From NCBI GenBank assembly GCA_964500675.1, contig CAZCNY010000001.1, positions 855,000-918,999 of the forward strand: a DNA stretch of 64,000 nt, given 5' to 3'. The position numbers were made by a program, and so were the translations under genes. Positions 16,657-25,119 of the stretch are shown here, one piece after another (position 1 is the stretch's first letter; each line of letters opens with the position of its first letter). The DNA comes from CAMLJR01 sp964500675. Lineage in GTDB: Bacteria; Pseudomonadota; Gammaproteobacteria; Pseudomonadales; CAMLJR01. Under the pieces are notes generated by a model, which was given only the letters and a program-made list of their open reading frames with translations, was not told the DNA's origin and searched no databases.

Positions 16657-18531
16657 ATGCTGGAGTTTGCACACATCGATATCACTGTCGCGGGATTGCG
16701 CGCGCATTATCAACGCGGCGATTTCACGCCGCGCGAACTCATCGCAGTGTTGCGCGAGCGCAGCATGGAATGCGCCGATCGCAATATCTGGATTCACGAA
16801 TTAAGCGATTCGGAAATCGAGCCGTATCTGGCCGCACTCAATAAACGCAACATTGAAGACGCGCCGCTGTACGGCATTCCGTTCGCGATCAAGGACAATA
16901 TCGATCTCGCCAACATTCAAACCACGGCGGCGTGCGAAGCGGTCGCGTATACGCCGCGCGAGCATGCGTATGTGGTGGCGAATCTGCTCGAAGCGGGCGC
17001 GATTCCGCTCGGCAAAACCAATCTCGATCAGCTCGCGACCGGCATCAATGGCACGCGCTCGCCGTGGGGCGCGTGCAAAAACAGTTTCGATCCGCAATAT
17101 ATTTCCGGCGGTTCGAGTTCGGGCTCCGCCGTCGCGGTCGCGCTCGGTCTCGCGAGTTTTGCGCTCGGCACCGATACCGCCGGTTCGGGCCGCATTCCCG
17201 CCGCGTTCAACAATATCGTCGGCTGGAAACCTTCGCGCGGATTATTGAGCAACCGCGGCATGCTGCCCGCGTGCAAAAGCATCGACTGCATGACGCTGTT
17301 CGCGTTGACCGCGAGCGATATCAATACGCTGCTGCCCTTCGTCGCGCGCTTCGATACCGAGGACGCTTATTCGCGGCATAACCCGGCCTACAATTTTCCC
17401 GAAAAAAGCGGCGCACAGGCATTCGGCGCACCGGCGAAAAAATATTTTGAATTCGGTGTGCCGCGCGCAGAGCAATTGCAATTTTTCGGCGACGAACGCT
17501 ATCGCGCGGCATTCGCGCAGAGTCTGACAATACTCGAACAACTCGGCGGCAAAAAGCGCGAAATCGATTTCAGCGATTTTCTCGACGCCGCACGCTTGCT
17601 TTACGAAGGCCCGTGGATCGCCGAACGCTATCACGGCATTCGCGGCGTGATCGAAACCAATCCGGGCGCTTTGCTGCCCGTGATCAAAACCATCATCGGC
17701 GCGGGCCGCGATAAATCGGCGATCGACACTTTCGACGCGATGTACAAAATGCAGGCACTGCGGCGCAAGATCGAAGGTTTGATCGACAGCCTCGAATTCG
17801 TCGCGACGCCGACCGCGGGCACGCATTTCACGCTTGCACAAATGCTCGCCGAACCGATTCTGCACAATTCGGAATTAGGCTACTACACGAATTACATGAA
17901 CCTGCTCGACCTCGCCGCCGTTGCGGTGCCGACACAAATCATGGACAACGGCATGCCGTTCGGCATCACGCTGTTTTCCGATCGCTTCAGCGATTTGCGT
18001 TTGCTCAGTTACGCGCAGCAAATTCAAACGACGACTCGATTGCCGCTCGGCGCCATGAAAAAATTCTGCGAATTTAAACCGCTGCCGCCGCGCGCAGAAT
18101 TATCGACCTGCAAAGTCGTCGTCTGCGGCGCGCACATGAGCGGCCTGCCGTTCAACGGCCAATTGATTTCGCGCCGCGCGCGTTTACTCGCACAAACCAA
18201 AACCGCACCGAATTATCGTTTTTATGCGCTACCCATTAACAAACAGGGGACCGGCGGCGCGGTGCAACGCCCCGGTTTGATACGCGTCGGCAATGTCGAT
18301 GACACTGGCGTTGGGGATGGCGCCGCAATCGAAGTCGAAGTCTGGGAAATGCCCAGCAGCGAATTCGGCTCCTTCGTCGCCGCCATTCCACAACCACTCG
18401 GCATCGGCAAAATCGAAATGGAAAACGGCGAGTGGCTGCCGGGATTTATTTGCGAGGGGTATGCGGTGAATGGAGCGGAGGATATTACGGAGTTGGGTGG
18501 GTGGCGAAACTATTTGCGTAGGGCGAAATAG
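16657..18531 (+). CDS. atzF: Allophanate hydrolase
   Basis: 624 residues, the full two-domain enzyme that converts allophanate to ammonia and CO2. The N-terminal amidase-signature domain has the Ser-cisSer-Lys triad: Lys79 (AIKDNID), the Ser-rich GGSSSGS (151-157) and nucleophile Ser177 (DTAGSGR). The C-terminal about 160 residues (VVVCGAHMSGLPFNGQLI onwards) form the allophanate-hydrolase-specific domain. No urea carboxylase gene is present, and urease is encoded nearby, so allophanate should come from biuret, fitting the biuret hydrolase gene at 22968. Upstream lie a sigma-54-like core and a GntR-type operator. Confidence 0.95.
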   Translation: MLEFAHIDITVAGLRAHYQRGDFTPRELIAVLRERSMECADRNIWIHELSDSEIEPYLAALNKRNIEDAPLYGIPFAIKDNIDLANIQTTAACEAVAYTPREHAYVVANLLEAGAIPLGKTNLDQLATGINGTRSPWGACKNSFDPQYISGGSSSGSAVAVALGLASFALGTDTAGSGRIPAAFNNIVGWKPSRGLLSNRGMLPACKSIDCMTLFALTASDINTLLPFVARFDTEDAYSRHNPAYNFPEKSGAQAFGAPAKKYFEFGVPRAEQLQFFGDERYRAAFAQSLTILEQLGGKKREIDFSDFLDAARLLYEGPWIAERYHGIRGVIETNPGALLPVIKTIIGAGRDKSAIDTFDAMYKMQALRRKIEGLIDSLEFVATPTAGTHFTLAQMLAEPILHNSELGYYTNYMNLLDLAAVAVPTQIMDNGMPFGITLFSDRFSDLRLLSYAQQIQTTTRLPLGAMKKFCEFKPLPPRAELSTCKVVVCGAHMSGLPFNGQLISRRARLLAQTKTAPNYRFYALPINKQGTGGAVQRPGLIRVGNVDDTGVGDGAAIEVEVWEMPSSEFGSFVAAIPQPLGIGKIEMENGEWLPGFICEGYAVNGAEDITELGGWRNYLRRAK

Positions 18532-18543
18532 CATTGCACCGCT

Positions 18544-18768
18544 TTATCTTTTCAGCGCCAACATAAACTCTTCATATGAAACAGCAGCCTGCTTCAGCAC
18601 ACTTGACAGCGTACCGGTTTTTAATTCTTTGTGATTGGGTACAACGCAACCTACAGAATCGCGCTTCAGAACGACATGACTGCCTTTTTGTCGCACTACG
18701 ACGAAACCCAATTTTTCCAGCGCTCGAATGGCTTCTGCACCCGAGATATGCGGCAAACTAGGCGACAC
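18544..18768 (-). CDS. hicA: HicA-family toxin (mRNA interferase)
   Basis: 74 residues from the GTG at 18768, chosen because GAGG lies 9 bases upstream and because the family begins with a (M)xxxLPxISG motif, here SPSLPHISGAEAIRALEKLGF. The conserved catalytic His is in RQKGSHVVLKR. HicA proteins are small double-stranded-RNA-binding-fold RNases that cut mRNA. It overlaps the 3' end of the antitoxin gene by 11 nt, a typical coupled arrangement. It sits between atzF and a decayed gene. Confidence 0.88.
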   Translation of the reverse strand: MSPSLPHISGAEAIRALEKLGFVVVRQKGSHVVLKRDSVGCVVPNHKELKTGTLSSVLKQAAVSYEEFMLALKR

Positions 18769-18967
18769 GAGAAGAAACCTCAATGGTCGTCACCAACGGA
18801 CGGCCAAAAGAGGTTTGCGGAAACTCCTCCAAATAAAGCTCCGTTGCCTCCTGCAAATTCGCCAATGCTTCCTCAATAGTTTCGCCTTGCGTCGTCGTTC
18901 CCGTTTCGGGATTCAGCGCAACGAAACCGCCCTCATCAGCGGGCATTAACACGGCAGTGAGTTGCAT
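18758..18967 (-). CDS. hicB: HicB-family antitoxin
   Basis: 69 residues from the ATG at 18967, which has AGAGGG upstream; a longer frame to 19045 lacks one. The partial RNase-H-like HicB fold is visible: LTAVLMPADEGGFVALNPE, then GTTTQGETIEEALANLQEATELYLEE. No C-terminal DNA-binding domain (ribbon-helix-helix or HTH) is present, so it is the short form. It should neutralise the adjacent HicA toxin. Transcribed first in the pair. Confidence 0.88.
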   Translation of the reverse strand: MQLTAVLMPADEGGFVALNPETGTTTQGETIEEALANLQEATELYLEEFPQTSFGRPLVTTIEVSSRVA

Positions 18968-19061
18968 AGCATAACCCTCTAATTCAAAGCCACCGACAAG
19001 ATAACCCAATACCCAAGATTTTACGAGCCGACACGGAGGACACAACGGATTGTCTAGCTTA

Positions 19062-19534
19062 TTAGTTCTCGTTTAGACCATATTTTTCACGAGTCAATAA
19101 AACTTCTTTCCAATAGCCTTCTCTCTGAATCACATGCTGCTCGCTATCGCGAGATGATGCCTGCTCTAGTAAACTCATCTTAAAATCAATGCAGATCCCA
19201 TATCACATAGTGAAACCTCATAATATATGTAATCTTTACCTCTATGATTCTTTTTTGGCTCATGTGAAAGAACCTAAAAAATCCCTCCAAACAACCAACA
19301 GTCAGGCTGCATTGGAAGCTCGATCATTGAAAACACAAACTTTCTATTCCAGCAGTGATTGCTATGAAATGCTCCATTCCACTGGTTTTTCCAATCTTCA
19401 AAGCTTCGAGAAAATACGTCAATTGGCCTAGTATCTCCTGCTTGTTGTGCAACATGAATCTTCGCATCTTCCCAGTCAAACGCAGGAAACAATATGGAGA
19501 CTTCGATTTTTCCGTTACCCATGATATTCCTCAT
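19062..19534 (-). pseudogene. Decayed gene with in-frame stop and frameshift
   Basis: Reading from 19534, a protein-like sequence (KIEVSILFPAFDWEDAKIHV ... CWLFGGIF) reaches a TAG at 19276-19274, and reading straight through it continues plausibly (VLSHEPKKNHRGKDYIYYEV). After 19190 coherence moves to another frame, with EQASSRDSEQHVIQREGYWK and an end at TAA 19064-19062. One nonsense codon and one frameshift or deletion therefore broke the gene. It is AT-rich relative to its neighbours. The pattern faintly recalls endonuclease-associated proteins, but I do not recognise the family. Confidence 0.55.
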
Positions 19535-19662
19535 ATTTTATTTTTTTAGTTATGCACATTCATATTTTTTTCAACTTCTATTAAAAATAAACGTCCGTAC
19601 AACCATCCAATTACATTTTCGCAACAGCTCATGCGCAAAGCCACAATACCGTCCCATACACC

Positions 19663-20337
19663 TCACAACGTCCCCCGCCTTATCGCGTGCTGCAACTGAC
19701 TCAGCGTCACGTTGCGTGCGATACCCTGGCTTTTGCGAATATGTTCCATCATCGCTTTGCGCGCGCTGCGCACATTGCGCGCGCGAATCAATTGGCACAA
19801 CTCGTAATGTTCGGTAAAGGTTTCGAGCACGGCTTTGCGATCGGGAAAACCGAGCCTGCGCAAAATGCGGATGTGATTGTTGATGTCTTCTAAATAGCCG
19901 ACGAGAACGGGGTTGCCGCTCGCTGTCGCTATCTCAACGTGAAACGCTTCTTCGAGCGATTTCACCTCGTCCATGTTGATCGTCTTTTTCACGCGCGCGG
20001 GATTCCAGATTTCCGCGAGCGTATCGAGCTCCTCGTCGCCCATGTTTTCACAGGCAAGCTCCACCGCCGCCGCTTCGAGATGCACGCGCACGTCGTAGTA
20101 CTGGCTGATTTTTTCGATATCGACCGCGCGCACGAAACAGCCCTGCTTGGGCTGGATGATGATATGACCCTCGACCGCAAGCCGCTGCAAGGCCGCGCGC
20201 ACGGGCGTGCGGCTGACCTTGAAATCCGCCGCCAATTCCGATTCGGTGATGCGCGTACCCGGATAGATCTCGAATTCGAGAATTTTCTTGCGCAACTTTT
20301 CGTAAATCTTTTGCGATGAAAACTGCGTCGTGGACAA
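19663..20337 (-). CDS. GntR-family regulator, FCD subfamily
   Basis: 224 residues from a TTG at 20337, with GCGGAG six bases upstream. N-terminal winged helix (LRKKILEFEIYPGTRITESE, then VSRTPVRAALQRL), then a C-terminal FCD ligand domain (DVRVHLEAAAVELA; metal-binding His candidates in EEAFHVEIA and TFTEHYELCQLI). It is divergently placed from the cysteine-hydrolase/permease operon that starts at 20682. Candidate operators TTGTATACATC(A/G) lie before that operon, before atzF and before porin copy 2. A role as repressor of biuret/allophanate use is inferred; the effector is unknown. Confidence 0.88.
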   Translation of the reverse strand: MSTTQFSSQKIYEKLRKKILEFEIYPGTRITESELAADFKVSRTPVRAALQRLAVEGHIIIQPKQGCFVRAVDIEKISQYYDVRVHLEAAAVELACENMGDEELDTLAEIWNPARVKKTINMDEVKSLEEAFHVEIATASGNPVLVGYLEDINNHIRILRRLGFPDRKAVLETFTEHYELCQLIRARNVRSARKAMMEHIRKSQGIARNVTLSQLQHAIRRGTL

Positions 20338-20357
20338 ATTGTTTCTCCGCTTTTTTC

Positions 20358-20382
20358 TCCCCTCTCCCAGCGGAAGGGGGAA
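20358..20382. repeat. Degenerate REP-like palindrome
   Basis: CCCCTCTCCCAGCGGAAGGGGGA, a weak member of the REP family found across the urease/urt region. It lies just upstream of the GntR gene start. Confidence 0.5.
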
Positions 20383-20569
20383 CTAACTTTTAGCAAGTTA
20401 AGGCAGCCGCTTGGCGTTGTAAAGCGCGCTCGCTTTTAGCGCACCCGCTGACAAATGATGCGGTATCGGTGCGCATACCCTCCGTATTATTTTCGCCGGT
20501 CGACGTTCGCCATCGGCTAACCCCGCGTCCGTTCGGCATTTTTTTCACGCAGAAATGATTTGCGGTATT

Positions 20570-20585
20570 TGGCGTGCTCGTTGCT
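20570..20585 (+). promoter_or_regulatory. Sigma-54 promoter of the biuret/triuret operon
   Basis: TGGCGTGCTCGTTGCT: invariant GG (20571-20572) and GC (20583-20584) with 10 bases between, and a consensus TTGC -12 element. It lies about 100 bases before the start of the first hydrolase gene. The GntR-type operator begins 19 bases after the GC. Confidence 0.55.
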
Positions 20586-20602
20586 TCCTGCTTCATCAGA
20601 CG

Positions 20603-20614
20603 TTGTATACATCA
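20603..20614. promoter_or_regulatory. Candidate GntR operator (copy 2)
   Basis: TTGTATACATCA, identical to the copy before atzF. It is located between the divergent GntR gene and the operon it probably controls, just after the expected transcription start. Confidence 0.62.
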
Positions 20615-20681
20615 TCGTGCACATTACGAGTCGTCATGTCGCCATGGACGGCCTCCTTTTTTTGACGTGACGGAGGGAGTT

Positions 20682-21362
20682 ATGACCAGCCTGAATGCAA
20701 AGCCGTATCCGTTTGACTTCGATGCCAAGCACTGCGCGCTCGTGATTATCGATATGCAGCGCGATTTTCTCGAGCCTGGCGGTTTTGGCGATGCGCTCGG
20801 CAACGATGTTTCGCTGTTGCGCCGCACCATCGAACCAAACAAACGCTTGCTGACCGCCGCACGCGAAGCCGGCATGCTCGTCGTGCACACGCGCGAAGGT
20901 CACCGCCCCGATCTATCCGATCTGCCGCCCGCGAAAAAACGCCGCGGCAATCACGCTATCACGATCGGCGATGCCGGTCCGATGGGCCGTATTCTCGTGC
21001 GTGGCGAAGACGGTCACGACATTATCGCCGAGCTGTATCCAATCGACGGCGAACCGATTATCGACAAGCCCGGAAAAGGCGCGTTTTACGCCACCGAACT
21101 CGAATCGATTTTGCGCCACGGCGATATCAAACAATTGCTCGTCTGCGGCGTCACCACCGAAGTCTGCGTGAACACCACCGTGCGCGAAGCCAACGATCGC
21201 GGCTTCGATTGTCTCGTCATCGAGGATTGTGTCGGCTCGTATTTTCCCGAATTTCAGGAAATGGGATTGAAAATGATCGTCGCACAAGGCGGCATTTTTG
21301 GTTGGGTCGGAAATTCGGACGACATTATTTACGCACTAAACAGCACGGTGAAAGCGGCTTAA
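20682..21362 (+). CDS. Isochorismatase-family cysteine hydrolase, triuret/biuret hydrolase-like
   Basis: 226 residues from the ATG at 20682 (CGGAGGGAG five bases upstream). It has the cysteine-hydrolase triad of the isochorismatase family: Asp24 (VIIDMQRDF), Lys129 (IIDKPGKGAF) and Cys162 (VTTEVCVNTT). It is clearly a paralogue of the BiuH-like protein two genes downstream (shared HTREGHRPDLSDL, ELYPI/LxGEPIIDKPGKG) but differs in the specificity segment (PAKKRRGNHAITIGDAGP in place of ANKRWRSRKIGAGIGDPGP). Having both, plus allophanate hydrolase, fits a triuret to biuret to allophanate path, with this protein as a possible triuret hydrolase (TrtA). Ureidoacrylate hydrolase is an alternative. 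Confidence 0.75.
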   Translation: MTSLNAKPYPFDFDAKHCALVIIDMQRDFLEPGGFGDALGNDVSLLRRTIEPNKRLLTAAREAGMLVVHTREGHRPDLSDLPPAKKRRGNHAITIGDAGPMGRILVRGEDGHDIIAELYPIDGEPIIDKPGKGAFYATELESILRHGDIKQLLVCGVTTEVCVNTTVREANDRGFDCLVIEDCVGSYFPEFQEMGLKMIVAQGGIFGWVGNSDDIIYALNSTVKAA

Positions 21363-21394
21363 AAATTTATTTAAATCTTGGGGGAGATGAAATT

Positions 21395-22966
21395 ATGCAA
21401 ACCACAAAGCCAACACTCTGGGTGCCGGGCGATTGGAACGCCTTCTTTGGTTTCGGCACCAACATTCTCGTCAACCTGCTCGTGCTCACGGGACTGCTGC
21501 GTTTCGTGCTGAAAATGCCGGACGATTTGGTGTTCGGGCGTATTCTGCCCGCGACCGGTTTGATGCTGTGCTTGAGTACGCTGTACTACGCCTATCTCGC
21601 GTATAAACTCGCGAAGGAAACCGGGCGCACCGATGTGTGCGCGCTGCCTTCGGGGATCAGCGTGCCGCATATGTTCGTCGTCGTGTTCGTGATCATGCTG
21701 CCGATCGCGAGCACCACGGGCGATCCGGTCAAAGGCTGGGAAGCGGGATTGACCTGGGTGTTCGTGCAGAGTTTCGTGCTGATGATCGGCGGTTATATCG
21801 CGCCGTTCATTCGCAAAATCACGCCGCGCGCGGCACTGCTCGGCACACTCGCCGGCGTTTCGATCGCATTCATTTCATTGCGGCCCGCGCTTGAAATGTT
21901 CATGACGCCCGTGATCGGCGTGGTGTGTTTCTCGATCATTATGCTGAGCTGGTTCGGCGGCGTGCGCTACTTCAAAGGCATCCCCGCGGGTCTTATTGCG
22001 ATTGCAGTCGGTACACTGATCGCGTGGGGTTCGACCGCGCTCGGTTTGAATTACGGCGGCCTCACGCTCGCAAAACTCAGCTCGTCGATTGCGAGTTTCG
22101 GCTTCTCGATACCGCTGCCCGCGATCAATCATGTATTCAGCGGCTTTCAATTTATCGGCGTGATTTTGGTGACGGCGATTCCGTTCGGTATTTACGATCT
22201 GGTCGAGGCGATGGATAACGTCGAAAGCGCTTCGGTGGCGGGCGATAGTTTTCCGACCACGCGCGTGCTCACCGCCGATGGCGTGATCAGTTTGATCGGC
22301 TGCTGCATGGGCAATCCCTTCATCAACGCCGTGTATATCGGTCATCCCGGCTGGAAAACGATGGGCGGCCGCATCGGCTATTCCGCGGCAACGGGTATCG
22401 CCGTGTTGGTACTTTGTTGGTTCGGTATCATCGCAGTATTTTCGTCGCTCATTCCGGTCGTCGCGATTTCGCCGATTCTTTTATACATCGGCATGCTGAT
22501 CGGCTCGCAAGCATTTCAGGAAACGCCGAAGAGTCATGCACCCGCGATTATCGTGGCATTGATGCCGCACCTCGCGGCGTGGGGAAAATTGCAAATCGAT
22601 AATGTGCTCGGCGCGGCCGGGACTAACGCCGCGACTGTGGGGCTCGATAAACTCGCGCAGACCGGCGTGCTTTATCACGGCCTCGAAGTGCTCGGCGGCG
22701 GCGCGATTCTCGCGGGCCTCATGCTCGGCGCGATCACGGTGTTCATCATCGATCACAAATTCGCAAAAGCGGCGGCATTTGCGCTGGCGGCCGCCGTGCT
22801 CACTTTCTTCGGTTTCATGCACGGCTCGGCGATCGGCTTCGGGCAAACGCCGACCGTAGCGTTCGCCTATCTTGTCATCGCCGGCATGCTGTTCGGCTGC
22901 GAAAAATTCGCGGTGGTCGAGAAAAAAATTCACGACGTATTCGAGCATGGTCATGCGAGTGCGTGA
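21395..22966 (+). CDS. NCS2-type (AzgA-like) permease
   Basis: 523 residues from the ATG at 21395, preceded by GGGGGAG; about 13 hydrophobic segments. It resembles the AzgA-like branch of the nucleobase/ascorbate transporter superfamily (GRTDVCALPSGISVPHMF, and NVESASVAGDSFPTTRVLTADG, which includes the conserved acidic segment of TM8). Such carriers take up purines or uracil; here the flanking genes (two cysteine hydrolases of biuret/triuret type) make biuret, triuret or a related planar ureide a likelier substrate. The stop is 1 nt before the next start, so translation is coupled. Confidence 0.82.
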   Translation: MQTTKPTLWVPGDWNAFFGFGTNILVNLLVLTGLLRFVLKMPDDLVFGRILPATGLMLCLSTLYYAYLAYKLAKETGRTDVCALPSGISVPHMFVVVFVIMLPIASTTGDPVKGWEAGLTWVFVQSFVLMIGGYIAPFIRKITPRAALLGTLAGVSIAFISLRPALEMFMTPVIGVVCFSIIMLSWFGGVRYFKGIPAGLIAIAVGTLIAWGSTALGLNYGGLTLAKLSSSIASFGFSIPLPAINHVFSGFQFIGVILVTAIPFGIYDLVEAMDNVESASVAGDSFPTTRVLTADGVISLIGCCMGNPFINAVYIGHPGWKTMGGRIGYSAATGIAVLVLCWFGIIAVFSSLIPVVAISPILLYIGMLIGSQAFQETPKSHAPAIIVALMPHLAAWGKLQIDNVLGAAGTNAATVGLDKLAQTGVLYHGLEVLGGGAILAGLMLGAITVFIIDHKFAKAAAFALAAAVLTFFGFMHGSAIGFGQTPTVAFAYLVIAGMLFGCEKFAVVEKKIHDVFEHGHASA

Positions 22967-22967
22967 G

Positions 22968-23666
22968 ATGAAAGAAATATTTTTAAACAGCGACCCCTAT
23001 CCCTGGCCCTACGATGGCGATCTGCGCCCGGAAAATACCGCGCTGATCGTCATCGACATGCAGACGGATTTTTGCGGCGAAGGCGGTTATGTCGATAGCA
23101 TGGGTTACGATATTTCGCTGACGCGCAAACCGATTCAACCGATCTCGAATGTATTAGAAGCGATGCGTGCGCGCGGTTTTCTGATCATTCATACGCGCGA
23201 GGGCCATCGTCCCGATTTATCCGATTTGTCGGCGAATAAACGCTGGCGCTCGCGAAAAATCGGCGCGGGTATCGGCGACCCGGGGCCGTGCGGAAACATT
23301 CTGGTGCGCGGCGAACCGGGCTGGGACATCATTCCAGAACTGTATCCGCTCGCGGGCGAACCGATTATCGACAAACCCGGCAAAGGTTCGTTCTGCGCCA
23401 CCGACCTCGAATTGATTCTGCACACCAAGGGCATTCGCAATATTATTTTGACCGGCATCACCACCGATGTCTGCGTGCACACGACGATGCGCGAAGGCAA
23501 CGACCGCGGCTTCGAGTGCGTGCTTCTGCACGATTGCTGCGGCGCCACCGATCCAAAAAATCACGATGCGGCGTTGCAGATGATCAAAATGCAGGGCGGT
23601 GTGTTCGGCGCGGTCAGCAGCTCCGTGGATTTGCTCGCGGCATTAAATCGGCAAGCGCGGAATTAA
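22968..23666 (+). CDS. biuH: Biuret amidohydrolase
   Basis: 232 residues from the ATG at 22968, 1 nt after the permease stop. Strong family-level resemblance to rhizobial biuret amidohydrolase: PYPWPYDGDLRPENTALIVI, IIHTREGHRPDLSDL, IGAGIGDPGPCGNILVRGEP, DKPGKGSFCATDLEL. The triad is Asp30, Lys136 and Cys169 (ITTDVCVHTT). It hydrolyses biuret to allophanate and ammonia; allophanate would then be used by AtzF encoded at 16657. Third-position in an operon: cysteine hydrolase, permease, BiuH, cupin. Confidence 0.9.
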   Translation: MKEIFLNSDPYPWPYDGDLRPENTALIVIDMQTDFCGEGGYVDSMGYDISLTRKPIQPISNVLEAMRARGFLIIHTREGHRPDLSDLSANKRWRSRKIGAGIGDPGPCGNILVRGEPGWDIIPELYPLAGEPIIDKPGKGSFCATDLELILHTKGIRNIILTGITTDVCVHTTMREGNDRGFECVLLHDCCGATDPKNHDAALQMIKMQGGVFGAVSSSVDLLAALNRQARN

Positions 23667-23680
23667 TAATCGCCAAATTG

Positions 23681-24055
23681 ATGAACGATACATTGATCGC
23701 GGAGAAAGCTATTAAACCCGTCGTCTGGCCCGGCCTTATCAACATCGATCCCGACAATCCGGATTTAATTTGGGAAGCGTTGCAGCCTGGGGTCACCGTG
23801 TGCATGCTGCACGGTGATCGCACGCACGGTTGCTCGACCGCCTTGCTGCGCTACCAACCCGGTACTTCAATCCCGCGCCACACGCATACCGGCCACGAAC
23901 ATCTGCTGATTCTGCGCGGCAGTCAGCGCGACGAAAACGGCACGTACCGCCAGGGAACATTTCTCATCAACAAACCCGGTGGCATGCATCGCGTCAGCAG
24001 CGACGAGGGCTGCCTCGTCCTCGCCATTTGGGAAGCGCCCGTTAAATTCGATTAA
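23681..24055 (+). CDS. Cupin-domain protein (ChrR-like)
   Basis: 124 residues from the ATG at 23681. A single cupin: GCSTALLRYQPGTSIPRHTH (metal-binding His pair), GHEHLLILRGSQRDENGTYR, then NKPGGMHRVSSDEGCLVLAI with the last His. The family resembles the cupin of ChrR anti-sigma factors and various dioxygenase-like proteins. It follows biuH after 14 nt and ends the operon. Its role with biuret or triuret is unknown; it may be a sensor or an accessory enzyme. Confidence 0.8.
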   Translation: MNDTLIAEKAIKPVVWPGLINIDPDNPDLIWEALQPGVTVCMLHGDRTHGCSTALLRYQPGTSIPRHTHTGHEHLLILRGSQRDENGTYRQGTFLINKPGGMHRVSSDEGCLVLAIWEAPVKFD

Positions 24056-24193
24056 CCCGCGCTCTTCTGCTTTACTCTCTTTTAAAAACCAGCCGCAGAC
24101 GCGTCGCTCGAAGCAATGGCTGCCGCTTGAAAATCTACCGAAAACGGCGGCTGCGCTCCGCTGCAACCCTGATTTTTAACAAGGAGACAAGCC

Positions 24194-24544
24194 GTGCAGA
24201 GTTCGATGATTACGACCACGTTTGAAATTCCGGGCTATACGATTTCGAAAAACATCGGCATTGTCCGCGGCATCACCGTCCGCTCTCGCTCCATCGTCGG
24301 TAACTTTTTTGGCGGTCTGCAAACGCTGCTGGGCGGCAATATTTCGATCTACACCAATTTGTGCGAAAAGGCGCGCCTCGAAGCGTACGACATCATGTGC
24401 ACGCAGGCGCGCAAGCACGGCGCGAACGCCGTGATCGGCATGCGCTACGATGCCACCGAATTGATGGCCGGTCTGACCGAAGTGCTTTGCTACGGCACGG
24501 CCGTGGTGGTGGTTCCGGTTCAAGGTACAGAGGCACGGCCATGA
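24194..24544 (+). CDS. YbjQ-family (UPF0145) protein
   Basis: 116 residues from a GTG at 24194 (AAGGAG upstream); an ATG at 24206 is possible. The YbjQ pattern is clear: IPGYTISKNIGIVRGITVRS, LGGNISIYTNLCEKARLEAY, ARKHGANAVIGMRYDATEL. The family forms a pentameric putative metal-binding domain of unknown function. The stop overlaps the start of the next gene. Confidence 0.88.
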   Translation: MQSSMITTTFEIPGYTISKNIGIVRGITVRSRSIVGNFFGGLQTLLGGNISIYTNLCEKARLEAYDIMCTQARKHGANAVIGMRYDATELMAGLTEVLCYGTAVVVVPVQGTEARP

Positions 24545-24750
24545 AGCTCGGCGCAATGCTCAATACGGGCTTGTTCGTACTCGGAGCAATCATCGTGCTC
24601 GTGCAATTGTGGTTCTCGCTGTGGTCGCCCGAAATATTTTTCAAAATCGCGGTCACGGTAGGCGTTTTATTTGTCGTTTCGCTCGTGCTGTCGTTTGTAT
24701 TTAAAGAGGCGGCCGACACCAAGAATTTAAAAGATGGCCACGATCTGTAA
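24541..24750 (+). CDS. Small two-helix membrane protein
   Basis: 69 residues beginning in an ATGA overlap with the YbjQ gene, so translation is coupled. Two transmembrane helices are visible (LNTGLFVLGAIIVLVQLWF and FFKIAVTVGVLFVVSLVLSFVF), with a short charged tail (KEAADTKNLKDGHDL). No family is recognised; a membrane partner for the YbjQ protein is possible. Confidence 0.72.
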   Translation: MKLGAMLNTGLFVLGAIIVLVQLWFSLWSPEIFFKIAVTVGVLFVVSLVLSFVFKEAADTKNLKDGHDL

Positions 24751-25119
24751 CCGCGCGCGGTCTTGCTCTCACCGGGCGGGCTCTGCATACTTGATAGCAG
24801 CGCGCCGGACATCGCATCGCGAAACACTGACCCGCAGGCCGAAGCGCTGTCAGGTATAAAACAGGGCATAAATCGCAGTGTCATAGGGAGATACACATGC
24901 ATCACTCAGCAGCTATCGAACAAAACCGGGACGTTGAACAGCCCCTCCTTCCAAACTCCAAAATCTTTTGGTTTGAAATTTTTCCCTCTATCCCGCCTCC
25001 CGCTCATTGCTCGATCGATTTAGAACTTAGTAAAAACCAACTTACCGCACGCGATTGACGCACACGCTGCGCCGATACGCGTTGGCTTTTATTTTTTCCT
25101 ATTTAGCAGCGAGGCAATT

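Noticed and set aside
16657..18531. Urea amidolyase (urea carboxylase plus allophanate hydrolase) route
   Set aside because: Only the allophanate hydrolase part exists; no biotin carboxylase/urea carboxylase gene is present and urease is complete.
19274..19534. Intact 86-residue protein gene
   Set aside because: Protein-like sequence continues past the stop and then changes frame, so a broken longer gene explains it better.
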